Shown here one piece after another: positions 8,517 through 17,531 of a stretch of 64,000 bases of DNA; the first letter of the stretch is position 1; each line of letters begins with the position of its first letter. Source of the stretch: Dorea sp. AM10-31 (GTDB lineage Bacteria; Bacillota; Clostridia; Lachnospirales; Lachnospiraceae); contig NZ_QTUV01000009.1 in the NCBI RefSeq assembly GCF_003435815.1, positions 1 through 64,000 on the forward strand. The letters are read 5' to 3'. A program made the translations under genes and the position numbers. Under the pieces are notes generated by a model. The model searched no databases. It saw nothing but the letters and a program-made list of their open reading frames with translations, and had not been told where the DNA came from.

Positions 8517-9194
8517 ATGGATCAAAATTTAGAAAAACTAGTAGAACTTTTGGAAAAAGACAGAGAAATATTTCAGATGTTGCGTCAGTGCCCATATGAG
8601 ATTTTGAGACGTTTTGAAGTAAAGGATTATGAGGCAGACCAGTTTGTACTGAACCAGGGTGAGATTCATAACAGATTTTATATCATCGCTTCCGGGTATG
8701 TAGATATCTATGTAGAGTCAGCGCATGGAAAACGTTATCTTCTTTGCACATATATGAAAGGCGATTATATTGGCGAACTGGAAATCTTCAAACAGACAGG
8801 TTACATCAGCCGGATACAGTCGCGTGGAAAAGTACGGATTCTGGAACTGGATCGAACGTTCTTTTTACAATGGATCCGGACAGATAAGAATTTTAATGAA
8901 TATATGATTCGTACACTGTGTGATAATTCATACCGGATGTGTCTGAATATGGGAGAAAATACACTATATACATTAAAGCAGAGAATTTGTCAGTATCTGC
9001 TTCGTAATATGGAAATGGATGCAAAATTTGTCATGATTTCTTCAGAAGTTTTAAGTCAGCAGATGGCGGTGACAACAAGAAGTGTCAACCGGGTATTGAA
9101 ACAGTTAAGAGAACAGGGATTTATTGAACTCGAGAAAGGGAAAATATCAATCTGCGATCAACAGGCTTTGGAAGATATATTAAGAAAGGATTGA
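8517..9194 (+). CDS. Crp/Fnr-family transcriptional regulator
   Basis: 225 residues: a cyclic-nucleotide-binding-like beta-barrel domain (about 20-135, FVLNQGEIHNRFYIIASGYV) and a C-terminal HTH_Crp domain (about 150-215, with recognition region VTTRSVNRVLKQLREQG). It lacks the spaced N-terminal cysteines of oxygen-sensing Fnr. It is the first gene of the nucleoside operon, with the phosphorylase beginning 5 nt after its stop, so it most likely controls this operon in response to a nucleoside-related or general metabolic ligand. The ligand is unknown. Confidence 0.88.
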   Translation: MDQNLEKLVELLEKDREIFQMLRQCPYEILRRFEVKDYEADQFVLNQGEIHNRFYIIASGYVDIYVESAHGKRYLLCTYMKGDYIGELEIFKQTGYISRIQSRGKVRILELDRTFFLQWIRTDKNFNEYMIRTLCDNSYRMCLNMGENTLYTLKQRICQYLLRNMEMDAKFVMISSEVLSQQMAVTTRSVNRVLKQLREQGFIELEKGKISICDQQALEDILRKD

Positions 9195-9199
9195 GAACT

Positions 9200-9943
9200 A
9201 TGAGTACATTACAGCCACATATCAGATGCAGCGAGGAAGATGCGGCAAAATATGCGATTCTTCCGGGAGATCCGGCGAGAGTAGACCGTATCAAAGAGCA
9301 TTTAACAGATGTGAAAGAGATCGCATTTAATCGTGAGATGAAGAGTATCAGCGGATATTATAAAGGTGTAAAGGTGATGGCAGTTTCTACCGGAATGGGA
9401 GGAGCGTCTACAGGAATTACAGTAGAGGAGCTTCATAATATCGGTGTTGAAGTTATGATTCGTATCGGAAGCTGTGGAGCATTACAACCGGAGATCAATA
9501 TGGGAGATCTGATCCTCATTAACGGAGCTGTCCGTGATGAGGGAGCTTCCAAAGCTTATATCGAAGAGATTTATCCGGCAATTCCAGATACAGGAGTACT
9601 GATGAATCTGATCGAAGCAACGAAGGATCTCGGATATGCTTACCATGTAGGACGTGGAAGAAGTCATGATAGCTTCTACACAGACCGTGAGGATGAGATC
9701 GATTACTACTGGTCAGGCAAAGGAATCCTTGGTGCAGATATGGAAACAGCCGCTTTATTTATCATTGGCGGTTTAAGAGGTGTTAAGACAGCTTCTATTT
9801 TAAATACAGTCAGCCTGTATGAAGGAAATCTGGAAGAAGAGATTAATAATTATGTAGATGCGGACAATGCAGCAGCAGTTGGCGAAGAGCATGAAATCAT
9901 TGCTGCACTGGAAACAATCGTTCGTATGGACAAGAAGAATTAA
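9200..9943 (+). CDS. udp: Nucleoside phosphorylase, uridine phosphorylase-like
   Basis: Cytosolic enzyme of 247 residues in the PNP/UDP family, splitting (deoxy)nucleosides with phosphate to base and (deoxy)ribose-1-phosphate. Seen: the phosphate-binding start PGDPARVDRI, the STGMGG loop, RIGSCGAL and the C-terminal ribose site GADMETAALF. ATG 9200 is chosen over TTG 9191 because AAAGGA at 9184-9189 is well spaced only for the ATG. The ribose-1-phosphate product is the substrate of DeoB at the end of the same operon. Pyrimidine specificity is inferred. Confidence 0.88.
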   Translation: MSTLQPHIRCSEEDAAKYAILPGDPARVDRIKEHLTDVKEIAFNREMKSISGYYKGVKVMAVSTGMGGASTGITVEELHNIGVEVMIRIGSCGALQPEINMGDLILINGAVRDEGASKAYIEEIYPAIPDTGVLMNLIEATKDLGYAYHVGRGRSHDSFYTDREDEIDYYWSGKGILGADMETAALFIIGGLRGVKTASILNTVSLYEGNLEEEINNYVDADNAAAVGEEHEIIAALETIVRMDKKN

Positions 9944-10016
9944 GAAAGCGAAAGATACAAAGGTAGTGTCAAGTAAGCTATGAAAAAACTGAGACACAAA
10001 GGACGGAGGCAGAAAA

Positions 10017-10631
10017 ATGAAAAATAAAAATAATAACAGCCCATGGTCGCTGAAAATCAATACGGCATCACTTGTATTGATCCCGGCGGCAGTAGGTATC
10101 AATTATATTGGGAAATTATTTGCAGGAATGTTAAAACTGCCATTATGGCTGGATTCCATCGGAACCTGTCTTGCAGCAGCATTGGCAGGACCGGTTGTCG
10201 GAGCGATTTCCGGAGCAATTAACAATATTATTTATGGTGTAACTATGGATCCGATCTCTACTGTCTATGCATTTTCGCAGGCAGGAATCGGAATCGTAGT
10301 AGGGCTGATGGCATATTACGGAGCACTTAAGAGTTTAAAGGGTACGTTGCTTACAGGTATATTTGGTGGTGCAGCGGCAGTTGTGATTTCTACCCCTTTA
10401 AATATTATTTTCTGGGGAGGAACAACCGGTAACCTCTGGGGAGACCTGGCATATGCGGCAGCGGTTGCCAAACATTTCCCTCTGTGGCAGGCATCTACGA
10501 TCGATGAGATCATTGTAGATATCCCGGATAAAATTGTAGTACTTCTGTTGGTAGCAGCTCTTTTCAAAGGACTTCCGAAGAGTCTGATGTCCCTGTATCA
10601 GAGCAATCACAGAATCGAGAGCCTGGACTAG
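10017..10631 (+). CDS. ECF transporter substrate-binding (S) component
   Basis: Integral membrane protein of 204 residues with about six helices, rich in Gly and Ala; the segment LDSIGTCLAAALAGPVVGAISGAINNI is typical of ECF S components. It is followed by T, A and A' genes in order, so this is a dedicated group-I ECF transporter. The flanking nucleoside phosphorylase and phosphopentomutase suggest a nucleoside or related substrate; this is inferred from context, not from binding residues. Confidence 0.82.
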   Translation: MKNKNNNSPWSLKINTASLVLIPAAVGINYIGKLFAGMLKLPLWLDSIGTCLAAALAGPVVGAISGAINNIIYGVTMDPISTVYAFSQAGIGIVVGLMAYYGALKSLKGTLLTGIFGGAAAVVISTPLNIIFWGGTTGNLWGDLAYAAAVAKHFPLWQASTIDEIIVDIPDKIVVLLLVAALFKGLPKSLMSLYQSNHRIESLD

Positions 10632-10661
10632 GCAGGACAGGAAAGAGAATGGAGGCTAATC

Positions 10662-11438
10662 ATGAAAAGTTTGAGTTTGTATGAAGATAAACAGTCCTTT
10701 TTAAATGGACTGACTCCGGGATGCAAGGCTTTTTACATTATTGCAGCACTTGTAATTCCGGCAATGCTGGGAAATAAACTGATCAGTATCGGATTTATTG
10801 TTTTAAGTATTTTACTTCTTACCCAGTCAAAAGTAATCCGCAGAACACTGCCAATCCTTGCAGTATCTGGATTTGTATTGATCACTGTAATTATTATTCA
10901 GGGATTGTTCCGTGCAGGTAACGAGACTGTAGTACTGGATCTTGGACCGGTTGCATTTTATAAAGAAGGTTTAATATTTGCGGCAGATATTGCAATTAAT
11001 GTGTTAAATATTATTTTTGCTTTCTGTGTACTCGTTCTGACAACAAAACCTTCTGATATTATTGAGAGTATGGTAAGCCGCGGATTTTCACCGAGAATCG
11101 GATATGTATTTGTATCCCTGTTCCAGTTGATTCCGCAGATGACAGAGCGTATGTCTACAATCACAGATGCGCAGAGAAGCCGTGGTATGGAAACTGAGGG
11201 AAGTCTATTAATCCGAATGAAGGCATTTATTCCGTTGATTTCTCCTGTGATCATGAGTTCTTTTATTGATACAAAAGAGCGTGCGATCGCGCTGGAAGTT
11301 CGTGGATTTAACTCAAAAGAAAAGAAATCATTTTTGAATGTATTCCATGCAAATGCTGCAAGCCGTCCGATTTACTGGATTTTATTAATTGCCACAGTGG
11401 CATCTGTAGTATGGAAACTTGTGATGATGTTTGCATAA
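10662..11438 (+). CDS. ecfT: ECF transporter transmembrane (T) component
   Basis: 258-residue membrane protein of the EcfT/CbiQ family. Hydrophobic segments cover about 25-125 and 232-252. The two coupling-helix Arg motifs that contact the ATPases are visible as RSRGMETEG and EVRGFNSKE. It links the S component to the ATPase pair encoded next. Confidence 0.88.
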   Translation: MKSLSLYEDKQSFLNGLTPGCKAFYIIAALVIPAMLGNKLISIGFIVLSILLLTQSKVIRRTLPILAVSGFVLITVIIIQGLFRAGNETVVLDLGPVAFYKEGLIFAADIAINVLNIIFAFCVLVLTTKPSDIIESMVSRGFSPRIGYVFVSLFQLIPQMTERMSTITDAQRSRGMETEGSLLIRMKAFIPLISPVIMSSFIDTKERAIALEVRGFNSKEKKSFLNVFHANAASRPIYWILLIATVASVVWKLVMMFA

Positions 11439-11465
11439 AATACGCAGAAAGGACAGAGACAGACA

Positions 11466-12305
11466 ATGGCTGAGATTAAAATTGAAAATTTAAAATACAG
11501 ATATCCGGATACGAAAGAACTTGCACTGGATGGAATCACCTGCGATATTAAGCCGGGAGAATTTATCGGCGTGATCGGACGTAACGGATCAGGGAAAAGT
11601 ACATTTTGCCAGTCCCTTATCGGACTGGTGCCAAACTTTTACCGTGGCGCTTACGGCGGAAAAGTTTTTATTGATGATATTGAAGTACGCAATGTGGAAG
11701 TAGACGAACTTTGCCAGAAAGTTGGAATGGTGTTCCAGAATCCATTTAATCAGGTAACAGGTTCAAAATTGACGGTATATGAAGAAATTGCTTTCGGACT
11801 GGAAAACTTTGGTATTCCAAGAAACGAAATGAAGAAGAGAATCGATGATGCGCTGGAACTTCTCGATATTGCAAAATACAGAGACCGTGCTCCGTTTGAT
11901 CTTTCCGGTGGACAGATGCAGAGAATGGCGATTGCAAGTATCATCGCGATGAATCCGGAAATTATTGTATTGGATGAGCCAACTTCACAGCTCGATCCAC
12001 AGGGAAGCGAGGAAGTATTTAAAGCAGTTGCCAAGCTGAGTGAAAAAGGTATTACAGTCATCATGGTAGAGCATAAGATTGAAAAAATTGCAGCTTACAG
12101 CGACAGAATTATGTTATTAGATGGCGGTAAGTTGGTTGCATTTGACACACCACAGGAAATCTTCGCAAGAGAAGATCTGGCTGAACATGGTGTAGTTGCA
12201 CCGGTTTATACAAGAATCTGCAAAGATCTGGGACTTCGTGTTCCGGGAACAGATTATTATCCGGTAACTTTGGACGAAGCACATAAACTGCTGGCATGTA
12301 AGTAG
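11466..12305 (+). CDS. ECF transporter ATPase A1
   Basis: 279-residue ATPase with Walker A GRNGSGKST, Q-loop FQNPFNQ, canonical signature LSGGQMQRMAIA, Walker B IIVLDEPTSQLDP and H-loop MVEHK. Its C-terminal extension is typical of EcfA dimerisation regions. It pairs with the more divergent A2 encoded 18 nt downstream, and its intact signature motif should complete one of the two ATP sites. Confidence 0.9.
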   Translation: MAEIKIENLKYRYPDTKELALDGITCDIKPGEFIGVIGRNGSGKSTFCQSLIGLVPNFYRGAYGGKVFIDDIEVRNVEVDELCQKVGMVFQNPFNQVTGSKLTVYEEIAFGLENFGIPRNEMKKRIDDALELLDIAKYRDRAPFDLSGGQMQRMAIASIIAMNPEIIVLDEPTSQLDPQGSEEVFKAVAKLSEKGITVIMVEHKIEKIAAYSDRIMLLDGGKLVAFDTPQEIFAREDLAEHGVVAPVYTRICKDLGLRVPGTDYYPVTLDEAHKLLACK

Positions 12306-12322
12306 TGGAAATGGAGGACATT

Positions 12323-13126
12323 ATGAATACGATCGAGATAAAAAATCTGCATTTTTCATACAATGCAGGAGAAGAGATCCTGAAGGGACTGAATCTGACG
12401 ATTGATGAACGCTCCACTGCGATTATCGGACAGAACGGTGCCGGAAAGACAACATTTGTAAAATTATTAAAAGGACTTTTGCGTCCGACAGAAGGACAGA
12501 TTTTATTTAACGGGCAGGATATTTCCAAACAGACAGTTGCAACCTTAGCAAAAGATATTGGACTTATTTTCCAGAATCCGAATGACCAGATTTTCAAAAA
12601 TACAGTTTTGGATGAAGTAATGTTCGGACCGATGCAGATCGGCATGAGCAAAGATAAAGCAAAAGAAGTTGCGTTAAAAGCATTGGATATGGTAGGCTTA
12701 AAGGGAACAGAGAAGATTAATCCGTATGATCTGGGACTCTCTGAGCGTAAGATGGTATCGATCGCAGCGATCGTTGCGATGGATACAAAGGTAGTTATTT
12801 TTGATGAGCCGACGATCGCACAGGATTACATGGGCAAGAAGAGAATTCAGGCTATCATGAAAGAATTACAGAGACAGCATAAGATTGTGATTTCTATTTT
12901 GCATGATATGGATTTCGTTGCGGAAACATTTGACCGGGCAATCGTATTTGCAAAAGGAGATGCACTGCTGGACGGAGATGTGAAGAGCGTGTTCAAGGAA
13001 AAGGATATTCTTGAGAAGGCATATTTGGAGCAGCCATACACCATGCAGCTTTGTTACGAACTTGGATATAAAGAAGCATTTTTAAACCCAGAAGATTTTG
13101 TCGCTTATAAGAAAGCGAATCAATAG
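12323..13126 (+). CDS. ECF transporter ATPase A2, degenerate signature motif
   Basis: 267-residue ATPase with Walker A GQNGAGKTT, Q-loop FQNPNDQ and Walker B VVIFDEPTIAQD. Where LSGGQ is expected it reads LGLSERKMVSIAA, so the ABC signature is degenerate while A1 has a normal one. The heterodimer therefore probably has one strong and one weak ATP site. ATG 12323 is chosen because GGAGG lies 5 nt upstream; an earlier in-frame start would overlap the A1 stop. Confidence 0.87.
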   Translation: MNTIEIKNLHFSYNAGEEILKGLNLTIDERSTAIIGQNGAGKTTFVKLLKGLLRPTEGQILFNGQDISKQTVATLAKDIGLIFQNPNDQIFKNTVLDEVMFGPMQIGMSKDKAKEVALKALDMVGLKGTEKINPYDLGLSERKMVSIAAIVAMDTKVVIFDEPTIAQDYMGKKRIQAIMKELQRQHKIVISILHDMDFVAETFDRAIVFAKGDALLDGDVKSVFKEKDILEKAYLEQPYTMQLCYELGYKEAFLNPEDFVAYKKANQ

Positions 13127-13148
13127 TAAGAAGAAAGAAGGGACCGGG

Positions 13149-14309
13149 ATGAGAGCATTTTGGATCGTACTGGACAGCGCAGGAATCGGAAAAGCACCGG
13201 ATGCGGCGCAGTTTGGAGATGAAGGAAGTAATACCTGGAAAACCTGTTATGATTCAGGAAAATTGAACATTCCGAATATGGAAAAACTTGGCATTTACCA
13301 TATTGATGATATGGGATATGGAAATCAGGATCAGGCAGCGGAAGGCTGTTATGGAAGACTGTATGAGAGTTCCCAGGGGAAGGATACAACCATCGGTCAC
13401 TGGGAGATGGCAGGTGTGATCTCACCAAAACCGTTCCCGGTTTACCCGGATGGATTTCCGAAGGAGGTGCTGGCAGAATTTGAGAAGCAGACTGGACGGA
13501 AAGTGCTTTGTAATAAGCCATATTCCGGAACGGATGTAATCCGTGACTATGGAAAAGAGCACATGGAGACAGGCGCGCTGATTGTGTATACTTCTGCGGA
13601 CAGTGTATTTCAGATTGCAGCCCACGAGGAAGTCGTACCGATTGAGACATTATATGAATACTGTAAGATTGCAAGAAAGATTTTGATGGGAGATCATGCA
13701 GTAGCGAGAGTTATTGCGAGACCGTTTGTCGGTGAGTATCCGAACTTTACAAGAACAGACCGCAGACATGATTTTTCACTGGTGCCTCCGAAACCGACGA
13801 TTCTGGATCAGTTAAAGGCAGCAGGAAAAGATGTGATCGGTGTCGGAAAGATTTATGATATTTTTGCAGGTCAGGGACTGACTGAGACAACACCGAATCA
13901 TGGAAATGCAAAAAATATGGAGAAAGTATTCGAAATCCAGAAAAAAGATTTTGACGGACTTTGCTATATCAACCTGGTTGATTTTGATATGATGTATGGA
14001 CACCGCAGAGATATTCCGGGTTATACAAATGCGTTGAATGAATTTGATGAAGCACTCGGAACATTTCTTGCAAATATGCGGGATGATGATGTGCTCTTTA
14101 TTACTGCAGATCACGGATGTGATCCGGGATACAAGGGAACAGATCATACACGAGAGACTGTGCCGCTTCTTGGATACAGCAAGGCATGGAAACAGGGAAT
14201 CAACATTGGAACGAGAGACACGTATGCAGATATTGCAGCTACGATCGGTGAGTTGTTCCAGATTGATTATACCGGTGACGGCAGCAGCTTTGCGGATAAA
14301 TTGAGATAA
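13149..14309 (+). CDS. deoB: Phosphopentomutase
   Basis: 386-residue metalloenzyme of the alkaline phosphatase superfamily that interconverts (deoxy)ribose-1- and -5-phosphate. Seen: N-terminal metal site FWIVLDSAGIGKAPDA, phospho-acceptor Thr region KDTTIGHWE, and C-terminal metal ligands DFDMMYGHRRD, TADHGCDPG and TDHTRE. ATG 13149 follows an AGAAAGAAGGG RBS; the upstream in-frame extension would run into the ATPase gene. It completes the nucleoside pathway begun by uptake (ECF) and phosphorolysis. Confidence 0.95.
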   Translation: MRAFWIVLDSAGIGKAPDAAQFGDEGSNTWKTCYDSGKLNIPNMEKLGIYHIDDMGYGNQDQAAEGCYGRLYESSQGKDTTIGHWEMAGVISPKPFPVYPDGFPKEVLAEFEKQTGRKVLCNKPYSGTDVIRDYGKEHMETGALIVYTSADSVFQIAAHEEVVPIETLYEYCKIARKILMGDHAVARVIARPFVGEYPNFTRTDRRHDFSLVPPKPTILDQLKAAGKDVIGVGKIYDIFAGQGLTETTPNHGNAKNMEKVFEIQKKDFDGLCYINLVDFDMMYGHRRDIPGYTNALNEFDEALGTFLANMRDDDVLFITADHGCDPGYKGTDHTRETVPLLGYSKAWKQGINIGTRDTYADIAATIGELFQIDYTGDGSSFADKLR

Positions 14310-14318
14310 TGATAGAAG

Positions 14319-14378
14319 GGACCCTAAGGTTAAATTCTGTATGAGTTTACTCATGCAAGAAAGACTTTAGGGTCTTTT
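14319..14378 (+). terminator. Terminator of the nucleoside operon with a repeated loop
   Basis: GGGACCCTAAG and CTTTAGGGTC close a stem followed by TTTTT. The loop itself contains the palindrome ATGAGTTTACTCAT (14341-14354), a 14-mer that recurs exactly in a hairpin at 49596-49609. Confidence 0.8.
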
Positions 14379-14545
14379 TGCGTAAATTTTTTCATTAATA
14401 TGAAGCGCACATTTTAGAAACTCTGCAGCATGATTTGTGCAAAAAGATGATAGGATATATTGGGGGATAGGGGAACAGAAAAAATCGTGCTATAATGACG
14501 TTAGCATTGTAAATGCAAGTACAAAAGAAATGGATGGTATATGGT

Positions 14546-15709
14546 ATGGAAGAACTTGTATATGTAGATCGTAAAAATACAAACTGTAACAAATGGGATG
14601 GCCAGACAGGCATGTTTGGCGAGGAAGGCTTACATGCAATGTGGGTGGCAGATATGGATTTCCGCGTGCCGCAGGGGGTGGTGGATGCCCTGAAAGAATA
14701 TGTAGAGCAGGGAGTATTTGGATATTATAAAATACCGGAGTCCTATTATGAAGCATTTATAAAATGGGAAAAGGAGCAGCACGGATTTACGGTAGAGAAG
14801 AAATGGATGCGATTTTCACCTGGTGTGGTTGCGGCATTTCACTGGTTTGTGCAGATTCTGTCAGAGCCGGGGGATGCAGTGATCGTCAATACGCCGGTAT
14901 ATTATCCGTTCCTGCATGCAGTGAAAAATAATAACCGGAAGCTGATCTGTTCAGATCTGATCAACGAAGACGGAAAATATCATATAGATTATGAAGACTT
15001 TGAGAAGAAAATTGTAGAGAATCAGGTGAAAATATTTATTCTGTGTTCACCGCACAATCCGGCAGGACGTGTATGGAAAAAAGAGGAGTTAAAGACATTA
15101 TTTGAAATCTGCAGAAAGCATCAGGTATATGTGATTTCGGACGAAATTCATCATGATCTGATCTTCAGTGAACATCCGCATGTACCGTCTTTATCTGTTG
15201 GTGAGTATGCAGATATGATGGTAGCAATCACAGCGCCGTCGAAGACATTTAACCTTGCCGGCGGACAGAATTCCATTGTGATCATTCCAGATGATAAGCT
15301 CCGGAAGAAATGGGATACATTTGTAGATGGAATCCGTGTCAGAAGTGGTAATCCGTTTGGATATATCGCAGCAGAGGCGGCATACCGGACAGGAGCTTCC
15401 TGGTTGAAAAGTGTGAAAGCACAGATCCGTGAAAATGAAGCATATGTCAGAGAAACATTTGAAAAAGAACTTCCGGATGTAGTAGTCTCGCCGTTGGAGG
15501 GAACATATTTGTGCTGGATCGATCTGGGCGCATATGTTCCGGCAGAAAAAGTCAAAGAAGTTGTGCAGAAAAGATGCCATCTGGCAGTTGATTTTGGTGA
15601 CTGGTTCGGTGGTAGCAGATTTGGCACATTTATCCGTATGAATCTGGCTACATCGCCGGAAAATGTGAAAATCGGCGTGGATGCATTGGTAAGAGAACTG
15701 AAGAAGTAG
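14546..15709 (+). CDS. MalY/PatB-type aminotransferase class I (C-S lyase)
   Basis: 387-residue PLP enzyme of fold type I. It begins with the family mark NKWDGQ... MWVADMDF, carries SPHNPAGRVW and the PLP-binding Lys in SKTFNLAGGQNS, and ends with the Arg-containing FIRMNLA. MalY/PatB enzymes cleave cystathionine or cysteine to pyruvate, ammonia and a thiol. A TATAAT box at 14491-14496 leaves ATG 14513 almost leaderless, so I prefer ATG 14546. It is a single-gene unit between two terminators. Confidence 0.82.
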   Translation: MEELVYVDRKNTNCNKWDGQTGMFGEEGLHAMWVADMDFRVPQGVVDALKEYVEQGVFGYYKIPESYYEAFIKWEKEQHGFTVEKKWMRFSPGVVAAFHWFVQILSEPGDAVIVNTPVYYPFLHAVKNNNRKLICSDLINEDGKYHIDYEDFEKKIVENQVKIFILCSPHNPAGRVWKKEELKTLFEICRKHQVYVISDEIHHDLIFSEHPHVPSLSVGEYADMMVAITAPSKTFNLAGGQNSIVIIPDDKLRKKWDTFVDGIRVRSGNPFGYIAAEAAYRTGASWLKSVKAQIRENEAYVRETFEKELPDVVVSPLEGTYLCWIDLGAYVPAEKVKEVVQKRCHLAVDFGDWFGGSRFGTFIRMNLATSPENVKIGVDALVRELKK

Positions 15710-15742
15710 TGTGTGTATGAGATCTTAAGATATGACAGATAA

Positions 15743-15778
15743 TGAAAGTATACTTTCCGGCGGAGAGTATACTTTTTG
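15743..15778 (+). terminator. Terminator after the C-S lyase gene
   Basis: AAAGTATACT and AGTATACTTT form a perfect stem around CGGCGG-type loop bases and are followed by TTTGTT. Confidence 0.7.
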
Positions 15779-15783
15779 TTATG

Positions 15784-15946
15784 GCGACGAGGAAAATGTG
15801 CTATGCTTGCATAGCAACATTTGACGACCGCTAATCAGCGAGCTGCCAAGCGAGATGGTATACGAATCGAACAGGAGTTAGCCTGTTCGATTATAGCGAC
15901 GAGGAAGCTACCGGTGGCAGATCCGGTAGGTTCAGATATTTGACGA
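15784..15946 (+). repeat. Two-unit intergenic hairpin repeat
   Basis: Two copies of a left box GCGACGAGGAA (15784-15794 and 15896-15906) and a right box ATTTGACGA (15819-15827 and 15938-15946) each enclose a different hairpin. Between the units lie CGCTAATCAGCG and a perfect 11-bp stem AATCGAACAGG/CCTGTTCGATT. No gene fits this stretch. The layout suggests a mobile or processed intergenic repeat family. Confidence 0.6.
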
Positions 15947-15962
15947 AATATGAAAAATAGAT

Positions 15963-15986
15963 TATAATAATTAGAACATATGTTCT
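15963..15986 (+). promoter_or_regulatory. LexA (SOS) box over the promoter of the polymerase gene
   Basis: A perfect palindrome AGAACATATGTTCT at 15973-15986 contains the Gram-positive LexA core GAAC-N4-GTTC. It directly follows the -10 box TATAAT (15963-15968), so it covers the expected start site and would block transcription until DNA damage. Confidence 0.82.
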
Positions 15987-16010
15987 GATTTGAGAAAAGG
16001 AGAATGCGAG

Positions 16011-17531
16011 ATGGAACACACCTATATAGCGATTGATTTAAAATCATTTTATGCATCTGTGGAATGTCAGGAACGTGATTTAGATCCGATGACAACGAAT
16101 CTGGTTGTTGCGGATCCAAGTCGTACAGAGAAAACAATCTGTCTTGCAGTCTCTCCTTCTTTAAAAAAATGTGGAATTCCGGGAAGACCACGTTTATTTG
16201 AAGTAGTACAAAAAGTCAGCGAAATAAACAGGAAGCGAAAAAGTCTGGCTCTGGGAAGAAAGTTTACCGGAGATTCCTATAATATGGAAGAGTTAAAACA
16301 GCATCCGGAACTGGAATTACAATACATTATTGCTGTTCCGAGGATGGCGCTTTATATGGATTACAGCCGTCGGATTTACGGTATATATCTGAAATATATT
16401 GCACCGGAAGACATGCATGTATATTCGATTGATGAAGTATTTCTGGATGTGACACACTATTTGAAAACGTATGGATTAACGGCGAAGAAACTGGCAGAGA
16501 AGATCATACAGGATATACTGAAAGAAACCGGAATTACGGCTACGGCAGGGATTGGGACGAATCTGTATTTGTGCAAAGTGGCAATGGACATTGTGGCGAA
16601 ACATATCGAGCCGGACGCAAACGGTGTGAGAATTGCATCATTAAATGAAAGATCTTACCGGAAAATATTGTGGGATCACAGACCACTTATGGATTTTTGG
16701 CGAGTAGGTCATGGATATGCACAGAAATTAGAAACTGCCGGCCTTTACACAATGGGTGACATTGCGAGATGTTCTATCGGAAAAGAGAATGAGTATTATA
16801 ATGAAGAACTTTTATACAAGATGTTTGGCGTGAATGCAGAATTATTGATCGATCATGCGTGGGGATATGAGCCATGTACGATGGAATATGTAAAAGCTTA
16901 CCGGCCGGAGCAGAACAGTATGGGCGCCGGACAGGTATTGCATTGTCCTTATTCCGGGAAACAGGCAAAACTTGTTGTAAAGGAAATGACAGACCAGTTA
17001 GTTCTGGATCTGGTGGAAAAGCAGCTGGTGACAGATCAGATTGTCCTGACGATTGGTTTTGACAGGGAGAATCTGGCGAATCAAAAAGGAAAAAGTCAAT
17101 TTAAAGGTGAAGTAGCGACGGATCGTTATGGACGCAAAGTGCCAAAGCATGCTCATGGTACGGCAAATTTAGAAAAGTGGACATCTTCAACGAAAAAAAT
17201 TATGGAAGCGGTATTGGAATTATATGACCGGATCGTAGATCCGGAACTTCTAGTCAGACGTATTACAATCACAGCGAATCATGTAGTGTCGGAATCTGCG
17301 GCGCAGGAAAAGAACGGCTTTGAACAGCTTTCGCTATTTGACAATGATCCGGATGAACCGCAGAAGAAGCAACAGGAGCAGGAAGAGCTGGAACGGGAAA
17401 AGAAAATGCAGAAGGCAGTGCTGGATATTAAGAAAAAGTTCGGGAAAAATGCAATCTTAAAAGGCATGAATCTGCAGGAAGGCGCGACGGCAGTGGAGCG
17501 AAACAGCCAGATTGGAGGACACAAAGCATGA
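16011..17531 (+). CDS. Y-family DNA polymerase (UmuC/UvrX-like)
   Basis: 506-residue translesion polymerase. Seen: palm-domain start YIAIDLKSFYASVECQERD, the second acidic site VYSIDEVFLDVT, helix-hairpin region around FWRVGHG, and a little-finger domain before a charged tail (about 430-500). ATG 16011 follows AAAAGGAGAATGCGAG. A LexA box covers its promoter and a YolD-like gene overlaps its end by 4 nt, the same pairing as uvrX-yolD in Bacillus phage SPbeta regions. DNA-damage-induced error-prone synthesis is the likely role. Confidence 0.92.
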   Translation: MEHTYIAIDLKSFYASVECQERDLDPMTTNLVVADPSRTEKTICLAVSPSLKKCGIPGRPRLFEVVQKVSEINRKRKSLALGRKFTGDSYNMEELKQHPELELQYIIAVPRMALYMDYSRRIYGIYLKYIAPEDMHVYSIDEVFLDVTHYLKTYGLTAKKLAEKIIQDILKETGITATAGIGTNLYLCKVAMDIVAKHIEPDANGVRIASLNERSYRKILWDHRPLMDFWRVGHGYAQKLETAGLYTMGDIARCSIGKENEYYNEELLYKMFGVNAELLIDHAWGYEPCTMEYVKAYRPEQNSMGAGQVLHCPYSGKQAKLVVKEMTDQLVLDLVEKQLVTDQIVLTIGFDRENLANQKGKSQFKGEVATDRYGRKVPKHAHGTANLEKWTSSTKKIMEAVLELYDRIVDPELLVRRITITANHVVSESAAQEKNGFEQLSLFDNDPDEPQKKQQEQEELEREKKMQKAVLDIKKKFGKNAILKGMNLQEGATAVERNSQIGGHKA

